DNA from: Acidobacteriota bacterium
Lineage (GTDB): Bacteria > Acidobacteriota > Terriglobia > 2-12-FULL-54-10
Reading direction: 5' to 3'
DNA: 32,534 nucleotides
Assembly: GCA_022567475.1 (NCBI GenBank)
Contig: JADFGZ010000006.1
Span: 1 to 32,534 of the forward strand
Below, in pieces: positions 31,819 through 32,534 of this stretch (position 1 is its first letter; every line of letters starts with the position of its first letter). A program made the position numbers and the translations under genes. Under the pieces are notes generated by a model that worked only from the letters and a program-made list of their open reading frames with translations, searched no databases and was not told the DNA's origin.

Positions 31819-32534
31819 TTACAGTTTCGATTCCACCTCGGCGGATTCGAGAACCGTCTCGGAGGAGAGCGGCTGGCGGCGAATCGGGAGGTAGTATCGG
31901 GCCAGGAGGTGTGCCGGCACGCCCAGCAAGAAAAAAGTTTGCAGGAAGAACCAGGCAGCCATCGTGCGGAACACTCCGTGCTCCTCCCAGCGACGGGCGG
32001 AGACGAGCAGAGAATCCTTCAGGCAAACCGTCTTGCCGGACTTCACGAGCCGCCGCGCGAAATCGAAATCTTCCATGAGCGGCAGGGTCCGGAATCCGCC
32101 CATAGCCTGGAACACTTCGCGCCGCACGAAGATTCCCGAGTCGCCATAAAAGATGCCGAAGGGCCGCCGCCACCGGTTGATGGCCGTAAAGAGGCTGCTG
32201 GCCATGCCGGGACCTTCGTACAGAATGTCGAAGTTGCCCCCGACGATCTGCGGATCGGCCAGCGCCGCTTCCAGGGAAAGAATTCCGGTTGCGGGGAAGA
32301 GCACGTCGGCGTGCAGAAACAAAAGAACCTCACCCTGCGCCTCTTCTGCCCCGTAATTCATTTGCCTCGCCCGGTGGGGTGAGCAGGTGAGGGTCCGGCA
32401 ATAACGGGCGGCGATGTCGCGCGTCGAATCGGTGCTCTGTCCGTCGACGACAATCATCTCAAACCGGCCCCTGGCCGCACTCAGCGATTCCAGCGTTTGA
32501 GCCAGGGAGTCTTCTTCGTTCAGAGTGGGAATGA
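31819..32534 (-). CDS. TIGR04283-type family 2 glycosyltransferase, 5' partial
   Basis: The frame runs to the right edge without a start; beyond the ATG at 32457 it continues as IPTLNEEDSLAQTLESLSAA, so the ATG is internal. GT-A motifs are clear: VDGQSTDST, SPHRARQMNYGAEEAQGEVL, LFLHADV as the metal-binding strand, GDSGIFVRREVFQAMGGF and LPLMEDFDFARRL. This pattern is that of TIGR04283, named for arsenosugar or rSAM/selenodomain-associated transferases. A membrane-active helix (WFFLQTFFLLGVPAHLLARY) follows near the C-terminus. It converges on the small membrane protein, 48 bases apart. Its biological acceptor is unknown; nothing in view links it to arsenic. Confidence 0.9.
   Translation of the reverse strand, partial: IPTLNEEDSLAQTLESLSAARGRFEMIVVDGQSTDSTRDIAARYCRTLTCSPHRARQMNYGAEEAQGEVLLFLHADVLFPATGILSLEAALADPQIVGGNFDILYEGPGMASSLFTAINRWRRPFGIFYGDSGIFVRREVFQAMGGFRTLPLMEDFDFARRLVKSGKTVCLKDSLLVSARRWEEHGVFRTMAAWFFLQTFFLLGVPAHLLARYYLPIRRQPLSSETVLESAEVESKL

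Noticed and set aside
1-32534. tRNA, rRNA or CRISPR arrays, insertion sequences
   Set aside because: No cloverleaf with a conserved T-loop, no regularly spaced repeats and no transposase-like frame were seen by eye; the short repeats found are coding minisatellites or small duplications.

Overview
The window looks like a chromosomal segment of a moderately high-GC, Gram-negative, non-proteobacterial organism, most likely an Acidobacteriota member or a genome bin from that group. Evidence for a diderm is the YaiO-type outer-membrane barrel, the lytic transglycosylase, the dTDP-rhamnose/O-antigen style export genes and the ETF to quinone pathway. The phylum is an inference from gene flavour only; no rRNA or tRNA gene is present to fix it.

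Region 1 (1-1888) is the 3' part of a Cu(+)-exporting P1B ATPase, cut by the left edge. Region 2 (1942-6890, minus strand) holds an MltB-like lytic transglycosylase and an overlapping three-gene operon. That operon encodes a YaiO-type TPR/beta-barrel outer-membrane protein, a membrane-anchored HEAT-repeat protein and a processive BcsA-like family 2 glycosyltransferase. It looks like a compact exopolysaccharide synthesis/secretion unit. Region 3 (6891-7694) is an 804-base divergent non-coding region with a promoter for each direction, a perfect dyad and a foldable segment.

Region 4 (7695-13606, plus) is lipid and energy metabolism: acpP, fabF, etfB, etfA and ETF-quinone oxidoreductase, with a hicBA toxin-antitoxin pair wedged between etfA and the oxidoreductase. 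Region 5 (13668-18617) has argR, tldD and pmbA/tldE behind a near-consensus promoter, a 50-residue very basic protein, the decayed remnant of an APC amino-acid permease and an adenosine-deaminase family enzyme.

Region 6 (18858-31162) is a surface-glycan cluster: rfbD, a short AT-richer insert (frameshifted GIY-YIG gene plus a second hicBA), a GT4 glycosyltransferase, a large protein with repeated domains ending in a GT2-like domain, a DUF3108 protein, a GT4-methyltransferase fusion, an ABC-2 permease with an extra N-terminal beta-rich domain, a Wzt-type ATPase with a C-terminal glycan-reading domain, and a coiled-coil methyltransferase resembling O-antigen chain terminators. Together they suggest ABC-dependent export of a glycan whose end is methylated and then recognised by the transporter. 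The window ends with a small oxidase-like membrane protein and, on the minus strand, a TIGR04283-type glycosyltransferase cut by the right edge.

The strongest candidates for something undescribed are the YaiO-HEAT-GT2 operon, the repeat-domain glycosyltransferase, and the export module with additional sensor-like domains on the permease.
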